A stretch of DNA of 64,000 nucleotides, taken from contig NZ_CP092364.2 in assembly GCF_022370755.2 (NCBI RefSeq), positions 4,464,001 through 4,528,000 of the forward strand, in the 5' to 3' direction. The translations under genes were made by a program, and so were the position numbers. Origin of the DNA: Mycolicibacterium goodii. Its GTDB lineage: Bacteria; Actinomycetota; Actinomycetes; Mycobacteriales; Mycobacteriaceae. How positions within the stretch are numbered: the stretch's first letter is position 1; every line of letters begins with the position of its first letter. Under the pieces are notes generated by a model. That model was not told where the DNA came from and searched no databases. It was given only the letters and a program-made list of their open reading frames with translations. This document shows positions 46,341 to 62,700 of this stretch, one piece after another.

Positions 46341-47390
46341 ATGGCGACCATGCGCGACGTGGCGATGCGTGCCGGCGTCAGCGCGAAAACCGTGTCCCGA
46401 GTGGTGAACAAGGACCGCTATGTCTCCGACGACGTCCGCCGCCGGGTCGAGCAGGCCATCGAGGACCTCAAATACGTCCCCAACATGCTCGCGGTCTCGT
46501 TCCGCACAGGCCGCGACGCCGCGATCGGCGTTGCGGTGCCCGGTGTGGCAGACCCCTTCTTCGCCGGCATCATCGGCGCCGTCGAACGCGAGGCCAGCGC
46601 CCGCGGGGTGGCGGTGATCGTGACCAGTGTCGGCTGGGAACCGTCCCACGAGCAGCGGTCCATCGAGGCCGTGCTGCACCGCAAGGTGGCAGGCATGATC
46701 ATCTGCCCCGTCGGCCCGGACATGTCGTTCCTGCGGCCGTGGCAGGCCACCACACCGCTGGTGTTCGTCGACCGCATGCCCGGCCGCCTGGTGGCCGATG
46801 CCGTCGTCCAGGATGATGTCGGTGGCGGGTATGAGGCTGTGGCACATCTGATTTCGCACGGGCACGAGCGGATCGCGTTCGTCGGCGACGACGTGGTCAC
46901 CGCGCACCTGCGGTTGCAGGGTTGCCGCGAGGCCCTGGCCGAAGCGGGTCTGCCTCACGACGAGCGTCTCGTTCACCTCGGCGACATCGACACCGACACC
47001 GTCACCACGGCGCTGCGGCGCATCCTCGCAGAACCGGATCCGCCCACCGCGCTGTTCTCGTCGAACGCGCGGTGCACCGTCTCCGTCGTCTCGGCGTTAC
47101 AGGCCTTGCGGCGCAACGACGTCGCGCTCGTCGGGTTCGGCGACTTCCCCACCGCCGCCGCACTGCGGCCGCCGATCACCGTGATCCACCAGGACGGCGA
47201 CGAGATGGGACGTTTCGCCGCCGAGCGCCTCTTCGCGCGTCTGGACGATCCGGGTCGCCGCCTGCGCAGACGCACCGTACTTCCGGTATCGCTCGTGACA
47301 CGTTCGTCGTGCGCGATGCCCGGTGAGAAGTCCCGCCCCGGGCACGGGTCATCCGTGCCCGTCCGCTCGTCGAATGTGAGTGCTAGGTAA
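46341..47390 (+). CDS. LacI-family transcriptional regulator
   Basis: 349 aa. The HTH is MRDVAMRAGVSAKTVSRVVN with the hinge helix YVPNMLAVSFRTG; a periplasmic-binding-like sensor domain follows (GVAVPGVADPFFAGIIGAVE, DVALVGFGDFPTAAALRPPITVI). ATG 46341 has GGGGAGGTGAG upstream. It most likely represses the divergent import operon until its sugar ligand binds. The last 30 residues are a basic, disordered tail. Confidence 0.92.
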   Translation: MATMRDVAMRAGVSAKTVSRVVNKDRYVSDDVRRRVEQAIEDLKYVPNMLAVSFRTGRDAAIGVAVPGVADPFFAGIIGAVEREASARGVAVIVTSVGWEPSHEQRSIEAVLHRKVAGMIICPVGPDMSFLRPWQATTPLVFVDRMPGRLVADAVVQDDVGGGYEAVAHLISHGHERIAFVGDDVVTAHLRLQGCREALAEAGLPHDERLVHLGDIDTDTVTTALRRILAEPDPPTALFSSNARCTVSVVSALQALRRNDVALVGFGDFPTAAALRPPITVIHQDGDEMGRFAAERLFARLDDPGRRLRRRTVLPVSLVTRSSCAMPGEKSRPGHGSSVPVRSSNVSAR

Positions 47391-47407
47391 TCAGATTCGA
47401 CACAAGA

Positions 47408-47447
47408 AAAAGCCCCCGGGGGCGTCTCGCGCACCCCGGGGGCTTTT
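47408..47447. terminator. Bidirectional terminator between the LacI gene and rpoC
   Basis: AAAAGCCCCCGGGG (47408-47421) and CCCCGGGGGCTTTT (47434-47447) pair around a 12-base loop. A-rich left and T-rich right flanks serve both convergent genes. It ends rpoBC transcription on the minus strand. Confidence 0.9.
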
Positions 47448-47456
47448 CCCTACTGC

Positions 47457-51446
<3,990 letters not shown>

Positions 51447-51473
51447 CTACTGAGGCGGTCTTCGGACGAGGCT

Positions 51474-54992
<3,519 letters not shown>

Positions 54993-55173
54993 CTATTCGG
55001 ATGCGGCAATTCGCCGGACCTTCGTCGCGATTCTGCGTCGGTTCGGCTGGCTTGGGCCTGTCCAGAACCCCGGACGCAATGACACAGGACCAGGTACTGA
55101 GCAAACTACTCAGGCTAGGACCACGGTGTCAGGTACAGGTGAGGTGGGCAGGGTGCAGCCAGCGCAACGTCCA

Positions 55174-55202
55174 ACGATAGCGCAGAACGGCGCATTCCTC
55201 AA
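55174..55202 (-). promoter_or_regulatory. rpoB-rpoC promoter
   Basis: Minus strand -35 TTGAGG (55202-55197), 17-base spacer, -10 TATCGT (55179-55174), giving a start near 55167 and a leader of about 200 nt. A second promoter elsewhere in the gap is possible. Confidence 0.7.
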
Positions 55203-55567
55203 CCAAACCCCTCGGGCGCATGAGATGGGTCACCCGGCGCTGGCTGGCGTCCTCAACCCTTTCGAACATGCTGCCCAACAGATTGGCCCGTCGGGGCCCG
55301 TCCGTCAAGAGCGAACACGCTGTTTGGCGGGCGCAATTGCACCGGGCACCACATCCAGCCCGGATGGGTCGCCGAATTCTGCACGAGGTTGTGATTTCGT
55401 CCTACGAACGACCCTGGCGCGGAAGTCAGCGAGGAATCGCTCACACGGCGACGACGCGCCACGGCGGACGCGCACGCCTGCACAACGGTGAAAGACATTG
55501 CGCGCGTGGCGAATACCACGAACCGGTCAACGCTCCGGCGACGCGTCATACCGCACCACAGACACGT

Positions 55568-55594
55568 CAGGCCGGGCCGTGACGGCCCGGCCTG
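55568..55594. terminator. Terminator-like hairpin after mceG
   Basis: CAGGCCGGGCC and GGCCCGGCCTG pair perfectly around GTGAC, 15 bases beyond the mceG stop. There is no T tract, so it may be factor-assisted or only stabilise the 3' end. Confidence 0.65.
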
Positions 55595-55608
55595 CACGCA
55601 GAGAGAAC

Positions 55609-56718
55609 TCAGGCCTGCTTGGGCACCTCGATGGCGCCGGTAGGCGCGTCGTCCTCGACCGCGCGGGCGTGGCGGGCCGTGGGATCGTCGTAGTTGTCGA
55701 CGGGCGCGGTGGCGGCGGTCGGTGCGGCCGATTGCGGCTGGTCGCGGTCGAGCTCTTCGAGGATCGCGGCTTGGGCGGCCGGGGGCAGGGTGTGCAGGAT
55801 CTCGCGCACACGGGCCTTACGGCGCCCCACGGCCTTGCGCTCGGGCATGCCGGGGGTCGCCTGCAGCTGCGGCGGCACACCCTCGATCTCCTCGACACCA
55901 CCGTCGTGCTGACCGGCGTCGACCAGGGCCTGCTCGGCGGCAGCGGTCGCCTCGTCCTTCTCCTCGGACATGCCGATGGGGCCGATGCGGCGGCCGTTGA
56001 GGAACTGCTTGACCACCGGCTCGTCGCTGGTCAGCAGCACCTCACGGGGACCGAACATCACGAGCTGTTTGCGGAACAGCATGCCCATGTTGTCCGGCAC
56101 CGTGCGGGCGATGTTGATGTTGTGCGTCACGATCAGAACGGTCGCGTCGATCTGCGCGTTGATGTCGATCAGCAGCTGTGACAGGTAGGCCGTACGGACC
56201 GGGTCCAGACCGGAGTCCGGCTCGTCGCACAGGATGATCTCGGGATCGAGCACCAGGGCGCGGGCCAGGCCGGCACGCTTGCGCATACCGCCGGAGATCT
56301 CGCCGGGGAACTTGTGCCCGTCGTTGGGCATACCGACAAGATCGAGCTTCTCCATCACGATCTTGCGGATTTCGCTCTCGCTCTTCTTGGTGTGCTCACG
56401 CAGCGGGAACGCCGTGTTGTCGTAGATGTTCATCGAACCGAACAGCGCGCCGTCCTGGAACAACACACCGAACAGGGTGCGAATCTCGTACAGCTCCTTG
56501 GCCGAGCACTGCAGGATGTCGGTGCCGTCGATGACGATCGAGCCGCGTTCGGGGCGGAGCAGGCCGATCAGCGACTTCAGGAACACCGATTTACCGGTAC
56601 CCGAGGGCCCCAGCAGCACGCTCACCTCGCCGGCCGGGATCGACATCGTGACGTCTTCCCAGATCTTCGACGACCCGAAAGACTTGCTCAACCCCGTCAC
56701 GTCGATTTGGACGCCCAT
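55609..56718 (-). CDS. mceG: ABC transporter ATPase of Mce lipid import
   Basis: 369 aa. ATPase domain (residues 1-245): Walker A GPSGTGKS, ISGGMRKRAGLARAL signature, LCDEPDSGLDP Walker B and THNIN H-loop. A C-terminal extension of about 120 residues rich in Ala/Glu (KRARVREILHTLPPAAQAAILEEL-like) distinguishes MceG/Mkl from other ATPases. It powers Mce-family import of lipids and sterols through YrbE permeases encoded elsewhere. ATG 56718 has AAGGATC upstream. It lies between rplL and rpoB as Rv0655 does. Confidence 0.93.
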   Translation of the reverse strand: MGVQIDVTGLSKSFGSSKIWEDVTMSIPAGEVSVLLGPSGTGKSVFLKSLIGLLRPERGSIVIDGTDILQCSAKELYEIRTLFGVLFQDGALFGSMNIYDNTAFPLREHTKKSESEIRKIVMEKLDLVGMPNDGHKFPGEISGGMRKRAGLARALVLDPEIILCDEPDSGLDPVRTAYLSQLLIDINAQIDATVLIVTHNINIARTVPDNMGMLFRKQLVMFGPREVLLTSDEPVVKQFLNGRRIGPIGMSEEKDEATAAAEQALVDAGQHDGGVEEIEGVPPQLQATPGMPERKAVGRRKARVREILHTLPPAAQAAILEELDRDQPQSAAPTAATAPVDNYDDPTARHARAVEDDAPTGAIEVPKQA

Positions 56719-56844
56719 CAAAGATCCTTCCGCTACGCCTACCACACCACCCGCTCTGGCCTGTGGTTTGAGTCACCTTAGCGCACGGGCTACCGCCGAA
56801 TCACCGTTGCGCCGATGTACACCCTTTGCGGTGTCACAGATAGC

Positions 56845-56881
56845 AAAAGGCCCCGGATCGGAAGAGATCCGGGGGCCTTTT
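56845..56881 (-). terminator. Intrinsic terminator after rplL
   Basis: AAAAGGCCCCGGATC (56845-56859) pairs with GATCCGGGGGCCTTTT (56866-56881); both ends give A/T flanks. It separates rplJ-rplL transcription from mceG. Confidence 0.85.
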
Positions 56882-56907
56882 GTCGGAAATCGAGCAGTCG
56901 CGAAGGA

Positions 56908-57294
56908 CTACTTGACGGTGACCGAAGCGCCGGCAGCTTCCAGCTTGGCCTTGGCGTCCTCGGCAGCTTCCTTGGTGACCTTCTCCAGCAGCGGCTTGGG
57001 CGCGCTGTCGACGAGATCCTTGGCTTCCTTCAGGCCCAGGCCCGAGACGATCTCGCGGACGACCTTGATGACGCCGATCTTCTTGTCGCCGGCACCCTCG
57101 AGGATGACGTCGAATTCCGACTGCTCCTCGGCGGCCTCGGCGGCGGCCGGGGCGGCGCCGGCGGCGGCAACCGCGACCGGAGCGGCGGCGGTGACCTCGA
57201 AGGTCTCCTCGAACTGCTTCACGAACTCAGAGAGCTCGAGCAGGGTCATTTCCTTGAAAGCGTCGAGCAGTTCCTCGGTGGACAGCTTGGCCAT
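56908..57294 (-). CDS. rplL: 50S ribosomal protein L7/L12
   Basis: 128 aa stalk protein that recruits translation factors. The N-terminal dimer domain ([21 protein letters not shown]) is joined by an Ala-rich hinge (about residues 35-56) to the C-terminal domain with [14 protein letters not shown] and [12 protein letters not shown]. It follows rplJ by 71 bases. Confidence 0.99.
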   Translation of the reverse strand: MAKLSTEELLDAFKEMTLLELSEFVKQFEETFEVTAAAPVAVAAAGAAPAAAEAAEEQSEFDVILEGAGDKKIGVIKVVREIVSGLGLKEAKDLVDSAPKPLLEKVTKEAAEDAKAKLEAAGASVTVK

Positions 57295-57365
57295 GTTTAT
57301 GGTCCTTCCTGATTCTTCTTACGGACGTTGTATGTGGTTGTTTCGCAGCGACAGAGCAGGTCGCT

Positions 57366-57893
57366 CTATGCGGCTTCTTCGCCGGCCTTCTTCTCCTGCA
57401 GCGCGGCAGCGAGCCGGGCCACCTGAGAAGCGGGCGCGTTGAACAGACCGGCAGCCTTGGACAGGTTGCCCTTCATGGCGCCTGCCAGCTTGGCCAGCAG
57501 CACCTCGCGGGACTCCAGGTCGGCGATCCGTTCGACCTCGGCGACGGACAGCGCCTTGCCGTCCATGTAGCCGCCCTTGATGACGAGCGCCTTGTTGTCC
57601 TTGGCGAACTTCTTGATTGCCTTGGCGGCATCGACCGCTTCGCCCTTGACGAACGCGATCGCCGTGGGACCGGCGAACAGTTCGTCGAGGCCTTCAATGC
57701 CGGCTTCCGAAGCGGCGCGCTTCACCAGAGTGTTCTTGGCGACGGTGTACGTGGCGGAGTCGCCGAGAGAACGACGCAGCTCAGCCAGGTTGGCCACAGT
57801 CAGCCCGCGGTACTCGGTGACGACGGTGGCCGTCGACGCCTTGAACTGCTCGGCAATGTCGGCAACCGCCGTGGCTTTGTCAGCCTTGGCCAT
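57366..57893 (-). CDS. rplJ: 50S ribosomal protein L10
   Basis: 175 aa base of the L7/L12 stalk. [20 protein letters not shown] and [12 protein letters not shown] are the conserved L10 blocks; the C-terminal helix ends [15 protein letters not shown], where L12 dimers bind. AAGGAGG lies upstream of the ATG. Its leader probably binds the L10-L12 complex for feedback control. Confidence 0.99.
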   Translation of the reverse strand: MAKADKATAVADIAEQFKASTATVVTEYRGLTVANLAELRRSLGDSATYTVAKNTLVKRAASEAGIEGLDELFAGPTAIAFVKGEAVDAAKAIKKFAKDNKALVIKGGYMDGKALSVAEVERIADLESREVLLAKLAGAMKGNLSKAAGLFNAPASQVARLAAALQEKKAGEEAA

Positions 57894-58110
57894 GCATGCC
57901 TCCTTGTGATGGGTATCGGGCGTTCCGCCTCGACAGCCACGAAAGGCACGGAAATGACGAACGCCCCGACGCAGAGGGGTCGGGGCGCGAAGATGACCAG
58001 CACGAACTGGGTTCTAGCCTCGTCCTCCTGCGTGGGCCGCCGGAACATCTTCAGAGATGTTTTCCGGACCTTCAACCGATTACTCGGTGACCGACGGTCT
58101 TCGGTGGAAC
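57894..58110 (-). ncRNA. Ribosomal L10 leader (autoregulatory 5' UTR)
   Basis: A leader of about 215 nt precedes rplJ. A strong hairpin, CGCCCCGAC (57962-57970) with GTCGGGGCG (57979-57987), lies about 70 nt before the start. This fits the L10 leader that binds L10(L12)4 to limit expression. The leader-binding fold itself was not verified. Confidence 0.6.
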
Positions 58111-58116
58111 TTGTCA

Positions 58117-58146
58117 AGAGTAGCCGATGTCCCCCCGATCAGCCAA
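58117..58146 (-). promoter_or_regulatory. rplJ-rplL promoter
   Basis: Minus strand -35 TTGGCT (58146-58141), 18-base spacer, -10 TACTCT (58122-58117). A TTGACA just downstream of the -10 lacks a matching -10. Confidence 0.6.
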
Positions 58147-58223
58147 AACGAGGTCCGGGCCGGGCTCGTCCGGCTCCGCGCGCACGCTCACCTCGGCCGA
58201 TCGTGCGCCGCATCCTCAGCGCA

Positions 58224-59129
58224 TCACGCCCGCGCGAGGGCCGCCGCCCCGATCAGGCCCGCATCCCCACCGAGCTCGGCAGGCACCACCCGCAACGTGC
58301 TCAGGAAATCCAGGCCCGCGTAGGTTCTCAGCGCCTCACGGATCGGGTCGAACAGCAGCGCACCCGACTTGGCGACACCACCGCCGATCACCACCAGGTC
58401 CAGATCGCACACCGCCCCCACCGACGCGATCATCGCCGCGACCGCGCGGGCGCCGCGTCGATACGCCGCGAGCGCCACGGCGTCGCCCGCGTTGGCCGCA
58501 TCGGCGAGTTCCTTGGCGTCGGCCTCGGGCGGCGCCTGCCATCCCCGCCTGCGGGCCCACCGCGTCATGTTCGGTCCGGACGCGACGGTCTCGACGCAGC
58601 CGTGGCCACCGCACGTGCACAGGTCGCCGTCGGTGAGTTCGACGATGACGTGGCCCGCGTGCCCGGCGTTGCCGGTCCGGCCGTCGTACGGCGCTCCGTC
58701 GAGCACGAGCCCGCCCCCGACGCCGGTGGACACCACCATGCCCAGCAGGAACTGCGCACCCCGGGCCGCACCGCGCCAGTGTTCACCGAGCGCCATGCAC
58801 AAGCCGTCGCCACCGAGCCGCACGGGCAGCCCGGTCAGCGCGGCCACCCGGTCGACGATCGGAAACCGTTGCCACTCGACGATGTTGATGGGGCTGATGG
58901 TTCCGCTGGGCAGATCGATCGGCCCGGCCGCCGCGATGCCCACGCCGTCGGCGGCGCCGTCGGCCACCTTCAGCGCCCCGGTGAGCAGTTCGTCGACGAC
59001 ATCCCAGATCAGCTCGCCGTCGCCGTCGGGCGTGGGCAGCTGGGACTGATGCACGAGCGTGCCGTCGTCGTCGACCAGGCCGGCGGCGATCTTGGTGCCT
59101 CCGATGTCCAGGGCCAGGGTGAGCGTCAT
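58224..59129 (-). CDS. ROK-family sugar kinase
   Basis: 301 aa. LALDIGGTKIAAGLVDDDG is the ATP phosphate loop, followed by GGDGLCMALGEHWRGAARG and the ROK zinc site CTCGGHGCVE. Catalytic Asp lies in the LGGDG segment. It probably phosphorylates glucose or a related hexose, like Rv0650 in the same place before rplJ. ATG 59129 starts the conserved TLTLALDIGG; the open frame upstream shows no similarity and overlaps the neighbouring gene. Confidence 0.88.
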   Translation of the reverse strand: MTLTLALDIGGTKIAAGLVDDDGTLVHQSQLPTPDGDGELIWDVVDELLTGALKVADGAADGVGIAAAGPIDLPSGTISPINIVEWQRFPIVDRVAALTGLPVRLGGDGLCMALGEHWRGAARGAQFLLGMVVSTGVGGGLVLDGAPYDGRTGNAGHAGHVIVELTDGDLCTCGGHGCVETVASGPNMTRWARRRGWQAPPEADAKELADAANAGDAVALAAYRRGARAVAAMIASVGAVCDLDLVVIGGGVAKSGALLFDPIREALRTYAGLDFLSTLRVVPAELGGDAGLIGAAALARA

Positions 59130-59133
59130 GCCC

Positions 59134-59742
59134 CTAGTGTCTATGGGTGTTGTCGGGTTGGCGCGGGTCGCCCGGGTGTTCGTAGCCGGGCGCGAGGTCG
59201 ACGAGTTCTGCACAGCTTGCGTCGAGCCACCGCCGGAACTCGCGCCGACGCGCGGCGGCCATGAGGTGCTCGCGCACGGCGGTTTCGACCTCGGCTGCCG
59301 CCGGCGTGACCGGCCTGCCACGCCAGCCGTGTGCGCCGCCCTCATGTGCACGCGCAAACCGCAGAGGGTTGCGGGCGTGGTACGCCGCGACGTCGGCATC
59401 GGACACCGTGACGGTCGCGGTCACGCGCATGAACACCGCGCGCGCCGATGCCGAGGCCAACAGCGATGCGGCGACGCTGCCGATCTCCAGGCGCGCCGTG
59501 GTGTCCGGAAGCAGTTCGTCCTCGGTCGGCGCGGTGGCCTCCTCGCAGCCGCGCGCCTGGGCCGCCACGACCCGCTCGGCGACCGCCAGCTGAGTCAGCC
59601 AGCGACGCAGCTGACGACCCTCACTGGTACCGGGTCGCGGCAGCGCCGACGCCAGATTCGAGGCGCGCAAACGCCTTTCCCGCTCATCGATCTCGTCGAC
59701 GAAGACCGGTGCACCCGCGACGACGGCCGCCACAGCAGTCAT
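59134..59742 (-). CDS. Small SurA/PpiC-like protein of unknown function
   Basis: 202 aa. The start AVVAGAPVFVDEIDERERRLR resembles the N-terminal chaperone helix of SurA/parvulin-type proteins; the middle has VTVSDADVAAYHARNPLRFA, another SurA-like segment, and a helical C-terminus follows. No signal peptide and no prolyl-isomerase core are seen. As I recall, the positional counterpart Rv0649 is labelled FabD2, but no GHSxG acyltransferase motif is present here. ATG 59742 overlaps the mannosidase stop (ATGA). Confidence 0.65.
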   Translation of the reverse strand: MTAVAAVVAGAPVFVDEIDERERRLRASNLASALPRPGTSEGRQLRRWLTQLAVAERVVAAQARGCEEATAPTEDELLPDTTARLEIGSVAASLLASASARAVFMRVTATVTVSDADVAAYHARNPLRFARAHEGGAHGWRGRPVTPAAAEVETAVREHLMAAARRREFRRWLDASCAELVDLAPGYEHPGDPRQPDNTHRH

Positions 59743-62700
59743 CGCACGACGACCTTCACCGCAGGCGAGTAGAGCAGCCGGCCCGCGCAGCCCACCCGAA
59801 TCAACGCCCACCACTCACCGGGCGCCACCCACGGCGGCGGAGCCACATCGAAGACGATCTCGGTGGATCCGCGCGCGGGCAGATCGACTCCCGCGGCAGC
59901 GGGCCCCATCCACTCCCACGTGCCCCACGGGCTGATCAGGTGCGCCTCGGCGGTCAGGTCCGCGCGCGCATCGGTTCCGACGGTCATGCGCAGGCGCGCG
60001 GTGTTCCCCGCGGCGACGTCGACCGGTTGCGGTTCGGTGAGCAGCTTGAGGATGTGCCCGCTCGGTTCGCCGACGGTGACGATGCAGACGTCCTCGACAC
60101 GTTGACGCCAGGACGGCGGCACGTCCGCGGTGTCCTTGCCGGTGACCGCGAGTTCGGCACGCACCGGATACAACCCCGGTTCGGCGCCGGCCGGAATGCC
60201 CACCACCACTTCGGTTTCCAGGTATTCGTCGGGCGGCAGCACGAACGGCAGATGGGTCGCCGATGTCACCCATCCCGGTGGCACGGCCACCCGGACGCGG
60301 CCGTGTAGTGGTGCGTCGGTGCAGTCGCTGGCGGCGGTGAGACGCAGCGTCACCTGCGAATCGGGCCGGCCGGCAATGTGCTGCGGGTGCAGGTGCGCCA
60401 CCGCGGGCAGTCCCCCGAGCGGTGCCGGACCACGGTTGTGCAGCCAGTAGCGCGCGTACACCGGCTGCGCCGCTTCGGCCTCGGGCGCGAGTTGGCGGTG
60501 CTCACCACGCAGCACCTGCGGCAGGTTGAGCCGGGTGCTCAGCGTCGAGATCTGATACCCGTGCAGGCGCAACGCATCCCCGTCCACGGGTTCCTCGAGC
60601 AGGTTCAGCGGTACGGTGCCGTGCACATTCCGCAGGCCCGAGCGAATCGTCACCTCGGTTGCGGCACCGGCGATCTCGACAAGACGCGCGGTGATTCCAC
60701 TGATCGGGCCTGCGTGGACGACGCTGCCCGAGGCCAGCGGGTTGCCGGTCGCCTTGAGCGCACCGAGCTGCACCGTCTCGGCCGGTTCGATCTCCAGCAG
60801 CGATCCCGCTGGGGGCAGTCCCCCGGGATGTTCGCCGCGTCCGGTGTTCGTGGGCACCGCGCGAAGTGGCCTGCCGAACTCGGCGGCGCGGGCCGGTGCG
60901 CCGACGTCGCGCCAGTCTCCGTCCCCGGCAATCACCGCGTAGTCGAACGTGTGCGTCCAGTGCTGCAGTTGGAAGTTGCTGCCGTCGGGGGCGGTACGCC
61001 GCGGCGGGTCGATCCAGGTGCCCGACGGCCAACCGGTGCACGACCGCATGAGCGATGTGTGCAGGGTGCCGTCCGGGTCGATCGCGAAGCCGGGAACCCC
61101 GCGGTTGAGCACCGCGACGGTGAAGTCCTCGAACCGTGTCCCGAACGGTCCTGGTCCGCCGGGCACACGCTGCGCGACAACGATCTCGGCGTCGGCCAGG
61201 TCCTCGATCACGCCCGCGAGATCACCGGCCAGGATCAGCACCGGCAGGGCACGCACGTCGCGCAGGTCCGCGCCGGGAGTCCATACCTCGGTGAGCGGCG
61301 CGGCCGCGGGCACCCACACGCGCGCCGTGCCGTCGGCGTCGAGTTGCCGTTTGAGCTCGTCACCGTATGCCAGGCCGGCGCCGGCGAGAACCGCTGCGGT
61401 GAATGAGTTTTCGTCGGGGCCACCGAGCGCGAACCGGGTGTCGGGCAAGTTGGAGTCCACGGCCAGATCGCCGTAGCGTGGTTTGTCGGCGCTGCTGCAC
61501 GTGGCCGTCACCCCGGCGCGGACCAACGCCACCATCAGGTCACGGGCTGCGCCCGGATCCGCATCCGCGGTGACCACTTCTGCCACCGACACCGCCCGCA
61601 CGTCGTCGCCGACGCGGATCCGCGCGGCCGAGGACAGACCGAACCAACCATGGGCCGGGTTGTCGAGCGTCCACGGCTGCTGTGCCGAATCGACGGCCTC
61701 GGCGGAGGATCGGTCGTGCATGAGCCCGAAACCGCGGCCGATCACGGCGTCGCCGACCTCGCTGACCGGCAGCGCACCCGGCACCGGGCACGGCCAACGC
61801 AACCGCAACAGCCGGTCCTCGCCGACGAACTCGTCGATGACGGTGCGACAGTCGACGCGGTCTACTCCGTTCCACAGTGTGATGGTGTGTGTGTAGCGGA
61901 GCAGATCACCGATGCGGCCGGTGACGACCACGCGCTGCCCCAGCCCGCTGCGATGGCAGCGGACAGCCTCGGCCGGGGCCGCCGACGAGCACACCACCGG
62001 CCCTTTCGGCAGGAGATGCCACGGACCCTCGCCGGCCTGCGGATGCGCGGAGTATTCGTCGTACACCGCGAGCTCGTTCCCCACGCCGCCGTCGGCGATC
62101 AGTTCCCGTCCTGCGCGCACCAGCGACGTCACGCCGCCGCCGCGCGCGGCGTCGACACGTAGCCGATAGTGCTCGTTGGCGATCGTGTCCCCCGGCAGCG
62201 GTGACCACTCGGTGACCAGCCCGCTCCGGGAACCGTCGGACAGCCGGTAGGCCCGCCACCCGAGCGACGGCACGTCGCGCGCGAGCCAGCTCACCGTCCT
62301 TCCGTCGTGCTCGACGACGACGGGCACCTCGTTGCCGTCGGTGTCGAGGAGCGCACCGGAGAACGGCTCATCGAGGTGGCCGGTGACGACGTCGGTGCGG
62401 TTGTGCGCCACGGCATTCCACACCACGATCGACGCGTCGACAGCCTCGGACAACAGGGCCAGCGCGTTGTCGCGCGCCGACGTGCCCAGCTCCCACGCGT
62501 CGCGCCAGCCGGTCAACAGGTCGAGGTAGACCTGATCGGACTCCGAGCCGGTGATGGCGTCGTGGTGGGCGCCGTAGGCCAACTGCACCCAGGCCTTGGC
62601 GAGCGCGGCCTGCGGGTAGTCGGCACCACCGAGCAGGCCGGCGAACACCGCGAACCGTTCGGCGTCGAGCACGGCATCTTCGGCGGCGCGGTTGGCCTGC

